10,391 bases of DNA from Actinomycetota bacterium (GCA_947373075.1 CANBWF010000041.1:1-10391); one strand, 5' to 3'; shown: positions 1 to 6,433, counted from the first letter of the stretch. The notes: generated by a model from the letters alone, not told the origin. Numbers and translations are program-made.

Positions 1-204
1 TTCCTGGCTAATGCTATGGACTCGCTCGATGAAGATGCTAAGGGCATAACAAATTTTGCTTCTGAGATTCAGAGTCTTACTCCAAGAGGCATTATGAACC
101 AAGTGTTAGCGCCAGAAAATTCAGCGATAAAAAATAGTGATATTCCCCAGGTTCGAATTAGTCGCAGTAATTTGCGAACTGACTTCGATCAGGATGCTAC
201 TTAA
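1..204 (+). CDS. tatB: Probable TatB C-terminal fragment (5' truncated)
   Basis: The reading frame is open from base 1 to a TAA at 202-204, so this is the C-terminal 67 residues of a gene that begins outside the window. The visible part has an acidic amphipathic stretch (SLDEDAKGITNFASEI), then a segment SLTPRGIMNQVL, then a polar, probably disordered tail. That order resembles the region after the amphipathic helix in actinobacterial TatB, where a 'LNPKTFVRKQL'-like segment follows. TatB is the membrane subunit that recognises twin-arginine signal peptides together with TatC. A tatB gene near mrp and the mgtE-like gene is also known in mycobacteria, which supports the call. The membrane helix that would settle it is not in the window. 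The stop codon overlaps that of the convergent mrp by 4 bp. The existence of the gene is more certain than its name. Confidence 0.5.
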   Translation, partial: FLANAMDSLDEDAKGITNFASEIQSLTPRGIMNQVLAPENSAIKNSDIPQVRISRSNLRTDFDQDAT

Positions 205-1322
205 GAAATAACAGTTAGCCGCAGGTCACTTAGCGCACGCGGGCGATTGACCATCCGCTTTGCAAGTTCACCAAGTTGAACTGCTACTTCAGACTCAGGA
301 TGATCAACCACTAGTGGCAATCCATTGTCTCCACCTTCACGCAAACGTGGATCGAAAACTATTTTCGCTAGAAGTGGAATCTCGTAGCCCAAGTTTTCAG
401 TAAGAGTTGTAGCAACTGATTCACCGCCGCCACTGCCAAATAGCTCCATCGCCTCTCCACAGTGTGGGCAGGTAAGCGCTGACATGTTTTCGACAACACC
501 AAAAACTTTTTGTTCAAACGCTGGCGCCAACATGCCTGCACGAATTGCCACATCTGCCGCAGCTAGTTGCGGGGTTGTCACGACGATGAGTTCAGCATGT
601 GGCAGAAGTCTGGCAACACTCATGGGTACATCGCCGGTACCAGGTGGCATATCGAAAAGAAGGACATCTAAGTCGCCCCAGTACACATCAGTCAGAAATG
701 CTTCAACGTATTTGTGCAGCATTGGTCCACGCGCTGCGATCGGCTCGTGCCGGCCACCTGGTTTGAAAGACAGCATCGACATCACGCTGATCCCGTGCGC
801 CGATTGTGGCAACATCATGCCGTCAATCGGTGTTGGCCCACCAGTGAGTCCGAGCATGTCTGGAATTGAGTGCCCGTAAATATCTGCATCAAGAATGCCA
901 ACGGATTTCCCTTGTGCCGCAAGGGCTGCAGCCAAGTTGACCGTGATTGAAGACTTGCCAACCCCGCCCTTGCCTGAGGCAATTGCATAAATTCGGGTAA
1001 GTGAATCCGGTTGGGTGAAAGCAATTTTTTTCTGTGGACCCTGTAACAAATTGCGTAGTTGTTCGCGCTGTTCTTCGCTCATAGGTTCAAGTGAAACGTT
1101 GACCTCGGCAACACCTTCAACGGCGCCAACAGCAGATTGCACACCGCCTGTAATCGCATCTTTCATCGGGCAAGCCGCAATGGTTAAGTACACATCAACA
1201 TTGACTGTTGATCCAGCAATTTCAAAACCCTTGAGCATGCCAATCTCAGTTATCGGTCGACGAATTTCTGGGTCGATAACGGTGGCAAGTGCAGCCTGAA
1301 CTGCATCGCGTGAAATGCTCAC
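201..1322 (-). CDS. mrp: Mrp/ApbC/NBP35-family iron-sulfur cluster carrier P-loop ATPase
   Basis: A 373-residue cytoplasmic ATPase that binds [4Fe-4S] clusters and passes them to apoproteins. Residues 1 to about 80 form the MIP18/DUF59 domain, with a DPE motif at 17-19 and the conserved cysteine in AACPMKD (C51). The ATPase domain follows. It has the deviant Walker A GKGGVGKSS at 117-125, with the signature lysine, a Walker A' region ILDADIYGHSIP at 143-154, and the switch-like DMPPGTGD at 224-231. The CPHC pair (C285, C288) is the bridging cluster site between monomers. Every residue expected for function is present, and the length is typical for actinobacterial Mrp. It starts at GTG, preceded by AAGGAC (1328-1333) with 5 nt spacing, inside the 16-bp gap after the DUF1003 gene, so it is the last gene of a three-gene operon. 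Its stop overlaps the convergent upstream gene. Confidence 0.95.
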   Translation of the reverse strand: MSISRDAVQAALATVIDPEIRRPITEIGMLKGFEIAGSTVNVDVYLTIAACPMKDAITGGVQSAVGAVEGVAEVNVSLEPMSEEQREQLRNLLQGPQKKIAFTQPDSLTRIYAIASGKGGVGKSSITVNLAAALAAQGKSVGILDADIYGHSIPDMLGLTGGPTPIDGMMLPQSAHGISVMSMLSFKPGGRHEPIAARGPMLHKYVEAFLTDVYWGDLDVLLFDMPPGTGDVPMSVARLLPHAELIVVTTPQLAAADVAIRAGMLAPAFEQKVFGVVENMSALTCPHCGEAMELFGSGGGESVATTLTENLGYEIPLLAKIVFDPRLREGGDNGLPLVVDHPESEVAVQLGELAKRMVNRPRALSDLRLTVIS

Positions 1323-1338
1323 GAATTGTCCTTAGTGA

Positions 1339-1854
1339 TTAGTTGCTTGCAGGTGAGTCTTTGTCATCGTTATGAGCGAGTTCACCAAGTTCTTCTAATA
1401 ATGACTTTATCTCGCCCCGCAGGTAGTCGCGAGTTGCCAGTTCGCCAATCGCCATTCGAAGCGCGGCAACTTCACGGGTTAAGTAATCAGCATCAGCCAA
1501 TAGACGCTCAGTTTGATCGCGATCTTCTTGGAATTGCACGCGGTCACGATCGGCTTGACGATTCTGGGCAAGCAAAATCAGGGGAGCTGCATATGATGCC
1601 TGAAGTGAGAGCGCCAAAGTTAAAAACAAGAATGGGAATGGATCAAGTTGCGCATCTTTTGAGGCAAAGATATTCCAGAGCAACCAGGCAACGATTGCAA
1701 AGGTCATGTATCCCAGGAAACGCCATGAACCCAAGAACCGTGCTACTCGTTCGCTTAAGCGACCAGCTGTTTCTGAATCAACGCTTGGGCGTAGTGAGCG
1801 TGAGCGTTCTAATGGCTGATCCAATCGTGGACCACGTCGTTCTTCGCGTGCCAT
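1339..1854 (-). CDS. DUF1003 family two-helix membrane protein
   Basis: A 171-residue membrane protein of the DUF1003 family, whose biochemical role is unknown. The N-terminus is polar and arginine-rich. Transmembrane helix 1 lies at about 46-64 and helix 2 at about 73-96. The family signature DPFPFLFLTLALS is at 71-83, continuing into APLILLAQNRQADRDR at 90-105. Residues from about 100 to 160 are charged and heptad-like, consistent with a cytoplasmic coiled coil. The ATG is 2 bp after the TGA of the mgtE-like gene, and its Shine-Dalgarno GAGGAGGG lies within the end of that gene, so translation is probably coupled. Adjacency to a pore-less MgtE-type sensor is recurrent in actinobacteria and suggests a joint role, possibly in magnesium homeostasis; that role is inference. 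The family call is firm. Confidence 0.9.
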   Translation of the reverse strand: MAREERRGPRLDQPLERSRSLRPSVDSETAGRLSERVARFLGSWRFLGYMTFAIVAWLLWNIFASKDAQLDPFPFLFLTLALSLQASYAAPLILLAQNRQADRDRVQFQEDRDQTERLLADADYLTREVAALRMAIGELATRDYLRGEIKSLLEELGELAHNDDKDSPASN

Positions 1855-1856
1855 AA

Positions 1857-3107
1857 TCAGCCCTCCTCATCGTTCTCGTTTTCCCGCCAATCGTCAGGCA
1901 GCATGTGGTCAATAACATCGTCAATGGTGACAGCACCTAACAAGTGTCCATTCTCGTCTACAACGGGCAATGCAACCAAGTTGTATGTCGCGAAATAACG
2001 GGCCACTTGACCTAAAGGTGCATCTGGACCAATGGGTTCAAGGGAACTATCCAAGATTGCGGAAACAAGCGTTGCTGGTGCTTCACGCAACAGTCGCTGC
2101 ACATGGGCCACACCGATATAACGACCAGTAGGTGTTTCAATTGGCGGGCGCACGACATAGACCTGAGAGGCAACAGCAGGAGATAGTTCGGGCATGCGAA
2201 CTCGGGCTAAAGCTTCGGCCACAGTGGCATCTGAGGAAACCAAGATTGGTTCGGTTGTCATCATGCCGCCGGCGCTGAAGTCGTCGTAAGCCAAAAGGCG
2301 ACGCAAGTCTTCAGCATCTTCTGGTTCCATAGCTTCCAGGAATGCTTGCGCACGCTCGGGTGGAAGTTCACTTAGCAAGTCGGCAGCGTCGTCCGGATCC
2401 ATCTCTTCCAAAACATCCGTTGCTCGCTCTAGTCCGAGTTCAGAAATTATTTCAACACGATCATCTTCCGGAAGTTCTTCAACAACGTCAGCAAGTAATT
2501 CCAAATCAAGTTGTGCAATCACTTCTAGGCGGCGCTTAGGTGTTAGGCCTTGCAATACGTTTGCAATATCTGCCGCGCGCATTGAATCGATTGACTTCAG
2601 CAGTGAATCAACACCTTGTGGTTCGAATTCAGCGAACAAGCCTGTTACTTCATTCCAATCAACAGTCACGGTTGGACCGCGACGACCAAAACGACTTTCG
2701 CCCTTGCGAATGAAAAGACGTGAGACATGCCAGTCATGTAGTCGACCCGATGTCATTGCAATATCTTCGACAGTGGCTTTTTCGCCAGTGCCTATTAGGT
2801 TGACCCGTTGATCGAGTAATTCAGCAATTACTAATTTCTCGTCATTGCGACGCTCGAACCGACGTAGATTCACCATGCCACTGGTCACTACTGAGCCAGG
2901 GTCCATTGCGGTGATTCGTGACATTGGCACGAAAATACGACGACGTGGCGCGACTTCAACTACTAGACCTAGGACATTTGGCGCTTTACCCGTATCGCGT
3001 GCGAGCACGACAATATCGCGGATTTTGCCCACACGGTCACCCGCTGGATCAAAAACCGCTGTCCCAGCCAATCGGGCTAGGTATACGCGGGTTGCTGTAG
3101 TAGTCAC
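1857..3107 (-). CDS. PRC-barrel/MgtE_N/CBS-domain protein without channel domain (MgtE-like)
   Basis: A 416-residue soluble protein. Residues 7 to about 68 look like a PRC-barrel, and a second PRC-like stretch may cover about 90-160. An MgtE N-terminal superhelical domain spans about 168-278, with repeated acidic helices such as EELPEDDRVEII and EEMDPDDAADLL. Two CBS domains follow at about 280-340 and 345-402, ending in IDDVIDHMLPDDW. In true MgtE the N and CBS domains bind Mg2+ and gate a five-helix pore. Here the protein ends after CBS and has no hydrophobic segment, so it cannot be a transporter itself, although databases often label such proteins as magnesium transporters. The GTG start has no Shine-Dalgarno; TAATCT lies 6 nt upstream, which fits a leaderless mRNA. 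It is the first gene of an operon with DUF1003 and mrp. A role as a Mg2+ or nucleotide sensor is inferred. Confidence 0.9.
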   Translation of the reverse strand: MTTTATRVYLARLAGTAVFDPAGDRVGKIRDIVVLARDTGKAPNVLGLVVEVAPRRRIFVPMSRITAMDPGSVVTSGMVNLRRFERRNDEKLVIAELLDQRVNLIGTGEKATVEDIAMTSGRLHDWHVSRLFIRKGESRFGRRGPTVTVDWNEVTGLFAEFEPQGVDSLLKSIDSMRAADIANVLQGLTPKRRLEVIAQLDLELLADVVEELPEDDRVEIISELGLERATDVLEEMDPDDAADLLSELPPERAQAFLEAMEPEDAEDLRRLLAYDDFSAGGMMTTEPILVSSDATVAEALARVRMPELSPAVASQVYVVRPPIETPTGRYIGVAHVQRLLREAPATLVSAILDSSLEPIGPDAPLGQVARYFATYNLVALPVVDENGHLLGAVTIDDVIDHMLPDDWRENENDEEG

Positions 3108-3113
3108 CTGTGA

Positions 3114-3119
3114 AGATTA
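3114..3119 (-). promoter_or_regulatory. Candidate -10 box for leaderless mgtE-like operon
   Basis: On the minus strand TAATCT is followed by TCACAG and then the GTG start. With 6 nt between the -10 hexamer and the first base of the start codon, transcription is predicted to begin at the G of GTG. No Shine-Dalgarno precedes the GTG, which supports leaderless initiation, common in actinobacteria. No good -35 was seen, as is often the case for such promoters. Confidence 0.5.
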
Positions 3120-3138
3120 CCCCAAAAAATGAGTCCAG

Positions 3139-3166
3139 TAGACTTTCCCTAATAAACACAAGGGAG
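3139..3166 (+). promoter_or_regulatory. Candidate -10 box and ribosome binding site of plsC-like gene
   Basis: TAGACT at 3139-3144 fits a TANNNT -10 box and predicts a start of transcription near 3151. The strong Shine-Dalgarno AAGGGAG at 3160-3166 is 5 nt before the GTG at 3172 and decides the start. The -35 position for this promoter (about 3116-3121) overlaps the -10 box of the divergent mgtE-like operon. The Shine-Dalgarno is well supported; the -10 is tentative. Confidence 0.4.
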
Positions 3167-3171
3167 TTCGC

Positions 3172-3873
3172 GTGATTAGCGCTGGTTCGTTACTAGGCAA
3201 GATGGTGCGTTCGCTCTGTCGCGTCTCAGTTTACGGGCGAGCCAATCTAGATGCTTTAGATCAGCCGGGCCCAGCTTTGATTGTGGTGAATCACACCACA
3301 GTTGTAGATGTCATCGTTGTTTTAGGCACACTGCACAACATGGGTTTCACTTGTGATTTGCCGTGCGAAGACGAATGCACACATCGCAGACACATTCGTC
3401 CAATCGGAACTTCAGATTTATGGGACTATCCAGTTACCAAACAAGCATGTACTAACAGCGGAATCATCCCAGTTGATCAACACGATGGTCGCGCCGCATA
3501 TCGCGCAGCTCTTGAAGCATTGCGCGCCGGTGAGTGCGTTCTTATTTATCCTGAAGGCGATGTCAAAGTTCACGAAGATGGTTCACCTCGTGATTGGCGA
3601 CCAGGAGCCGCAGGCTTAGCAAAGTCAGCTTCGGTAACCGTTGTGCCAATTGCGCATCATGACAGTCGAACTTTAGGTTCGGGTTCAGTTGCCAAAAGTG
3701 TTTTGTGGAGTTTTACTGGCGCGCTTCGAGTGCCAATTATTCGGATGCGAATTGGTAAGCCAGTTTCGCCATTTGAATTGGCGCAAAAAAACACTAAAGA
3801 AGTGAACGAGTTGCTTTCAGCAGCTTTGGATCAGGCTTGGCAAGAAGCAAGCTCTGGTGTTGTGTTTGATTAG
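3172..3873 (+). CDS. PlsC-like lysophospholipid/glycerolipid acyltransferase
   Basis: A 233-residue member of the LPLAT (PlsC/AGPAT) family, which transfers an acyl chain from acyl-CoA or acyl-ACP to a lysophospholipid at the inner membrane face, the step that makes phosphatidic acid. The catalytic block NHTTVVD gives the H41-x4-D46 pair. The substrate-binding block is GIIPVDQHDGR (97-107), and the third block is YPEGDVK (126-132). In classical PlsC the third block reads PEGTRS, so this protein belongs to a divergent branch and its exact acceptor lipid is uncertain. There is no long hydrophobic N-terminus, so it is probably peripheral or monotopic. It starts at GTG with a strong Shine-Dalgarno 5 nt upstream. 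It is a single-gene unit, divergent from the mgtE-like operon by 64 bp and overlapping the convergent helicase gene by 4 bp. Confidence 0.88.
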   Translation: MISAGSLLGKMVRSLCRVSVYGRANLDALDQPGPALIVVNHTTVVDVIVVLGTLHNMGFTCDLPCEDECTHRRHIRPIGTSDLWDYPVTKQACTNSGIIPVDQHDGRAAYRAALEALRAGECVLIYPEGDVKVHEDGSPRDWRPGAAGLAKSASVTVVPIAHHDSRTLGSGSVAKSVLWSFTGALRVPIIRMRIGKPVSPFELAQKNTKEVNELLSAALDQAWQEASSGVVFD

Positions 3874-5345
3874 TCGCTTGTTGTTTCAGGCGAATTAGTT
3901 CCACGCGTACGTTTACGTGGTGGGCGCGCAGTCCGCTCTTTAGGTGCATCTTTAGGTGTTGAATCAGAAGTGCGAGCCGGTCTAGCTCCACCTGATTTTT
4001 GGCCACCAGATTTGTTATCCCGGGTTGGTTTGTTAGTGCGTTGCTGGCTATTGCCACCTTTGCGCTTTCCAGTTTCACCAAGTTCTTCAAGGTTTTCAGC
4101 GCCAAGGCCCGCACGACTTTGCTGCGAAGTAGGTAGCTGACCAGTGATGCCTGCAGGGATGTTCAATCCTGTGTACACGTGTGGGCTTGATGAATAAGTC
4201 TCAAGTGGATCGTTGAACGGCAAACCTAAAGTGCGGTTAATCATTTGCCAACGATTGGTATCTGGCCAGTCGACCAAAGTGATTGCTACGCCTGCATTTC
4301 CAGCACGGCCAGTACGACCGATGCGGTGCACGTAAGTTTTGTCGTCCTCTGGGCACTCATAGTTGATTACGTGTGTTACATCGGCAACATCGATACCGCG
4401 AGCAGCAACATCAGTTGCTACTAGGACATCAACTTTGCCATTTCGGAATGCGCGTAATGCTTGCTCGCGAGCGCCCTGTCCTAAATCGCCATGTACAGAT
4501 GCAACCGCAAAGCCACGGCCACTTAGATCTTCGCTGAGCGAACTAGCAACTCGTTTAGTGCGGCAAAAGATAATGGTTAATCCGCGACCAGTTGCCTGTA
4601 AAACGCGAGCTACTAATTCAGGTTTGTCCATCTGGTGTGCGCGCCAAACATGCTGTTCGATCGCATCAACCACCGAAGATTCATTAGTTGGATCGCTAGC
4701 GCGAATGTGTGTTGGCTGTGACATGTAGCGTCGTGCCAAAGCGACAATCTGTCCAGGCATAGTTGCCGAGAACAACATAGTGTGACGACTTGTTGGCAAG
4801 TTGCTCACTAGATTTTCAACATCTGGCAAAAAGCCCATGTCCAACATCTCATCAGCTTCATCGAGAACAAGTACTCGAACGTTCTTTAAATTCAAATGAC
4901 GCTGTTTCATCAGATCAATCAGGCGACCTGGGGTACCGACAACTACGTCAACGCCTTTTTCAAGAGCTGCAATTTGTGGTTCGTAAGCTTTGCCACCGTA
5001 AACGCTCAAAATTTCGACATCTAATTTTGCAGCAGCTTGGGACAAGTCACTGGCTACCTGGATTGCAAGTTCACGCGTTGGCACGATAGCTAAAGCGAGG
5101 GGAGTGCGACCCACATCAGAGGTCTTCTTTTCAAGGACCTGGGTAAGTAACGGGATACCGAATCCTAAAGTTTTGCCGGTTCCAGTTTTAGCTTGACCGA
5201 TCAGATCTTGGCCTGCCATCGCAATGGGCAAGGTCATTTCTTGAATTGGGAATGCCTCAATAATTCCGTGTTCGCCAAGCGCGGCGCAGATTTCTTCGGG
5301 AACACCGAGTTCAGCAAAAGTCGAGATGATAACTCCCAGTTTCAT
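3870..5345 (-). CDS. DEAD-box ATP-dependent RNA helicase (RhlE/DeaD-like)
   Basis: A 491-residue RNA helicase that uses ATP to unwind short RNA duplexes in ribosome assembly or mRNA decay. All DEAD-box motifs are visible: the Q motif around F32-Q35, motif I AKTGTGKT (52-59), Ia PTREL (89-93), Ib TPGR (138-141), II DEAD (162-165), III SAT (193-195), V ATDVAARGID (310-319) and VI HRIGRTGR (340-347). After the second RecA domain comes a basic, low-complexity tail (about 425-485, rich in K, R, G, S, T, P) that probably binds RNA. The frame is open 60 codons further upstream, but family alignment (STFAELGVPEEI near the N-terminus) and overlap with the divergent gene favour the ATG at 5345. No clear Shine-Dalgarno precedes it. 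Position next to the MiaE_2 gene matches mycobacterial Rv3211 (rhlE)/Rv3210c; exact subfamily is not settled. Confidence 0.93.
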   Translation of the reverse strand: MKLGVIISTFAELGVPEEICAALGEHGIIEAFPIQEMTLPIAMAGQDLIGQAKTGTGKTLGFGIPLLTQVLEKKTSDVGRTPLALAIVPTRELAIQVASDLSQAAAKLDVEILSVYGGKAYEPQIAALEKGVDVVVGTPGRLIDLMKQRHLNLKNVRVLVLDEADEMLDMGFLPDVENLVSNLPTSRHTMLFSATMPGQIVALARRYMSQPTHIRASDPTNESSVVDAIEQHVWRAHQMDKPELVARVLQATGRGLTIIFCRTKRVASSLSEDLSGRGFAVASVHGDLGQGAREQALRAFRNGKVDVLVATDVAARGIDVADVTHVINYECPEDDKTYVHRIGRTGRAGNAGVAITLVDWPDTNRWQMINRTLGLPFNDPLETYSSSPHVYTGLNIPAGITGQLPTSQQSRAGLGAENLEELGETGKRKGGNSQQRTNKPTRDNKSGGQKSGGARPARTSDSTPKDAPKERTARPPRKRTRGTNSPETTSD

Positions 5346-5375
5346 GGATGGCCCAGAAATACCAGGGCTATGCCC

Positions 5376-5381
5376 ATCGTA
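5376..5381 (-). promoter_or_regulatory. Candidate -10 box of DEAD-box helicase gene
   Basis: TACGAT on the minus strand fits the TANNNT -10 consensus and predicts transcription from about 5369, giving a leader of roughly 24 nt. The leader has no good Shine-Dalgarno but contains GCCC and GGGC blocks that could pair just before the start codon. The box lies 14 bp from the divergent MiaE_2 -10 box, so the two promoters overlap. Confidence 0.3.
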
Positions 5382-5395
5382 CCGCCGAACTAGCG

Positions 5396-5401
5396 TAACC
5401 T
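5396..5401 (+). promoter_or_regulatory. Candidate -10 box of MiaE_2 gene (leaderless or nearly so)
   Basis: TAACCT is followed by 8 nt and then the GTG at 5410. There is no Shine-Dalgarno, so a leaderless transcript or one with a 1-2 nt leader is predicted. This supports the GTG at 5410 over any start further upstream in the same open frame. Confidence 0.45.
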
Positions 5402-5409
5402 TAAATGCT

Positions 5410-6063
5410 GTGAGCAATCCTGCAGTAATTGACCTACTTGGCGTACTAGCTTTTGGTGAACTAGTTGCCTTTGAGCGCACCGCAAATGATGCCAAATTTG
5501 CCCCAGGAGTAAGCGAGAAAATCACTCTTGGCCGAATGGCATCTAATGAATACCGACACTACGAAGCTGTTTCAGCGCGCATTATCGAATTAGGCGCAGA
5601 TCCAATTGCTGCAATGGAACCATTTGTCGAACCACTCAATCAGTTCCATAACACCATGAAACCAAGCAACTGGCTTGAGGGATTACTTAAGGCCTATGTC
5701 GGTGATGGTATTACCGCTGATTTCTATCGCGAGATTTCTGTTTATCTAGATCCACAAACCGCAACTTTAGTTAACGAGGTTTTAGGCGACATCGGCATTG
5801 CTGAGTTTGCGGTAGATCACATTAAGCAAGCAATTGCGAACGATCCGAAAAACGCTGGCAAGTTAGCGCTTTGGGGTCGCAGGCTTATGGGTGAAATGAT
5901 TTCGCAAGCTTCATTAGTTGCTAAAACTCGACCAGCTCTTGCTGGATTATTTTTAAATCCACCTGCAGGTGTTGAAGTAGACATCGACAACATGTCAACA
6001 TTAGTAAGTCGCCTTACAGTTGGGCATTCGCGTCGCATGGACGCATTGGGTCTAGCTGCCTAA
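5410..6063 (+). CDS. Ferritin-like fold protein of the MiaE_2 family
   Basis: A 217-residue protein predicted to be an all-helical ferritin-like bundle. The actinobacterial family (MiaE_2) is named by distant similarity to MiaE, the diiron enzyme that hydroxylates ms2i6A37 in tRNA; that activity has not, to my knowledge, been shown for this branch. Helix 1 carries FGELVAFE (E17, E22), helix 2 carries ExxH as E47-YR-H50, helix 3 carries acidic residues around D104 and E108, and the last core helix has E123, D127, E132 and an adjacent D136-H137. One ExxH is therefore clear, but a second canonical ExxH is not. The GTG start is chosen because the sequence from SNPAVIDLLG fits the family N-terminus and a -10 box sits just before it. 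The frame stays open to 5326, but that part overlaps the divergent helicase. It abuts the convergent DUF3107 gene with no gap. Confidence 0.82.
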   Translation: MSNPAVIDLLGVLAFGELVAFERTANDAKFAPGVSEKITLGRMASNEYRHYEAVSARIIELGADPIAAMEPFVEPLNQFHNTMKPSNWLEGLLKAYVGDGITADFYREISVYLDPQTATLVNEVLGDIGIAEFAVDHIKQAIANDPKNAGKLALWGRRLMGEMISQASLVAKTRPALAGLFLNPPAGVEVDIDNMSTLVSRLTVGHSRRMDALGLAA

Positions 6064-6288
6064 TTAGTCGGTTGCAAAACCTACGCGGCCAGCGCTGTGA
6101 GCACCGATTTCAACAAAAGCAATCTTGTCACCGGGGACAATAACGCGACGACCTTTTTCATCAACCAAAGTCAGAATTTCGCCGGAATCAACAGCCTTGT
6201 TGATTAACTTTGCAACATCTTCAGGTGTTTGGTTACTTTCCAAAACAATTTCCCGAGTTGCGTCCTGAACATTTATGCGAATTTCCAC
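6064..6288 (-). CDS. DUF3107 family small protein (TB9.4-like)
   Basis: A 74-residue protein of the actinobacteria-specific DUF3107 family. It lines up along its full length with mycobacterial TB9.4 (Rv3208A): an N-terminal strand MEIRINVQDATREIVLES, the segment TPEDVAKLINKAVDSG, the turn LTLVDEKGRRVIVPGDKIAFVEIG, and the terminal GRVGF. The small mixed alpha/beta fold has no known catalytic residue and its function is unknown. It has no signal peptide or membrane segment. The GTG start has no convincing Shine-Dalgarno; the open frame and the match to the family N-terminus decide it. A tentative -10 box, GATAAT on the minus strand at 6326-6331, would give a leader of about 30 nt. It shares a 145-bp divergent promoter region with moeZ and abuts the convergent MiaE_2 gene, an arrangement that resembles the mycobacterial locus. 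Confidence 0.9.
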   Translation of the reverse strand: MEIRINVQDATREIVLESNQTPEDVAKLINKAVDSGEILTLVDEKGRRVIVPGDKIAFVEIGAHSAGRVGFATD

Positions 6289-6306
6289 GGTTTCTGCCGA
6301 TCTCTT

Positions 6307-6406
6307 GAGAATCTGTTACTTACTTATTATCGCCTGCCAGCAGACAAGCGGTGCACATATGGGCTCATTTGGCTGGGAACATAGATATGCGAGAAACTGT
6401 TACTTA
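6307..6406. repeat. Direct repeat pair (16 nt, 15/16 identical) in DUF3107-moeZ promoter region
   Basis: GAGAATCTGTTACTTA at 6307-6322 and GAGAAACTGTTACTTA at 6391-6406 differ at one base. The starts are 84 bp apart, which is 8 helical turns at 10.5 bp per turn, so both would lie on the same face of the DNA. One copy lies close to the DUF3107 start and the other close to the moeZ start. A pair of binding sites for one regulator is inferred. Confidence 0.6.
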
Positions 6407-6413
6407 AAGTAAC
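6399..6413. promoter_or_regulatory. Palindromic operator candidate overlapping a moeZ -10 box
   Basis: GTTACTTAAAGTAAC has perfect 7-bp arms around one central base. It begins inside the second copy of the direct repeat. A TANNNT match, TAAAGT at 6405-6410, lies within it and would place the moeZ transcription start near 6417, just ahead of the Shine-Dalgarno AAGGGAG at 6422-6428 and the ATG at 6434. A dimeric protein bound here would cover the -10 box, so repression is the simplest reading. The palindrome is seen; the role is inferred. Confidence 0.5.
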
Positions 6414-6433
6414 GCACATAAAAGGGAGCAAAC

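Noticed and set aside
1326..1856. A 176-codon open frame on the plus strand opposite the DUF1003 gene
   Set aside because: It has no recognisable domain, and its length is explained by the codon pattern of the real gene on the other strand, which carries the full DUF1003 signature.
3849..3880. CAAGC/GCTTG inverted repeat across the plsC-helicase junction
   Set aside because: Only 5 bp with a loop of more than 20 nt and no U-tract on either strand.
5342..5377. An 11-codon minus-strand upstream ORF whose TGA overlaps the helicase ATG as ATGA
   Set aside because: It has no ribosome binding site, and its ATG overlaps the proposed -10 box, so it would not be in the transcript from that promoter. 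Chance is the simpler explanation.
5326..5409. Upstream extension of the MiaE_2 frame
   Set aside because: It covers both divergent promoters and overlaps the helicase start. The GTG at 5410 has a -10 box at leaderless spacing.
5346..5525. Upstream extension of the helicase frame by 60 codons
   Set aside because: It lies over the start of the divergent MiaE_2 gene, reads as low-complexity sequence unlike a DEAD-box N-terminus, and the ATG at 5345 fits the family start.
6068..6079. Small GGTT-GCAA-AACC inverted repeat at the end of DUF3107
   Set aside because: A 4-bp stem with no U-tract, within codons; too weak to call a terminator.
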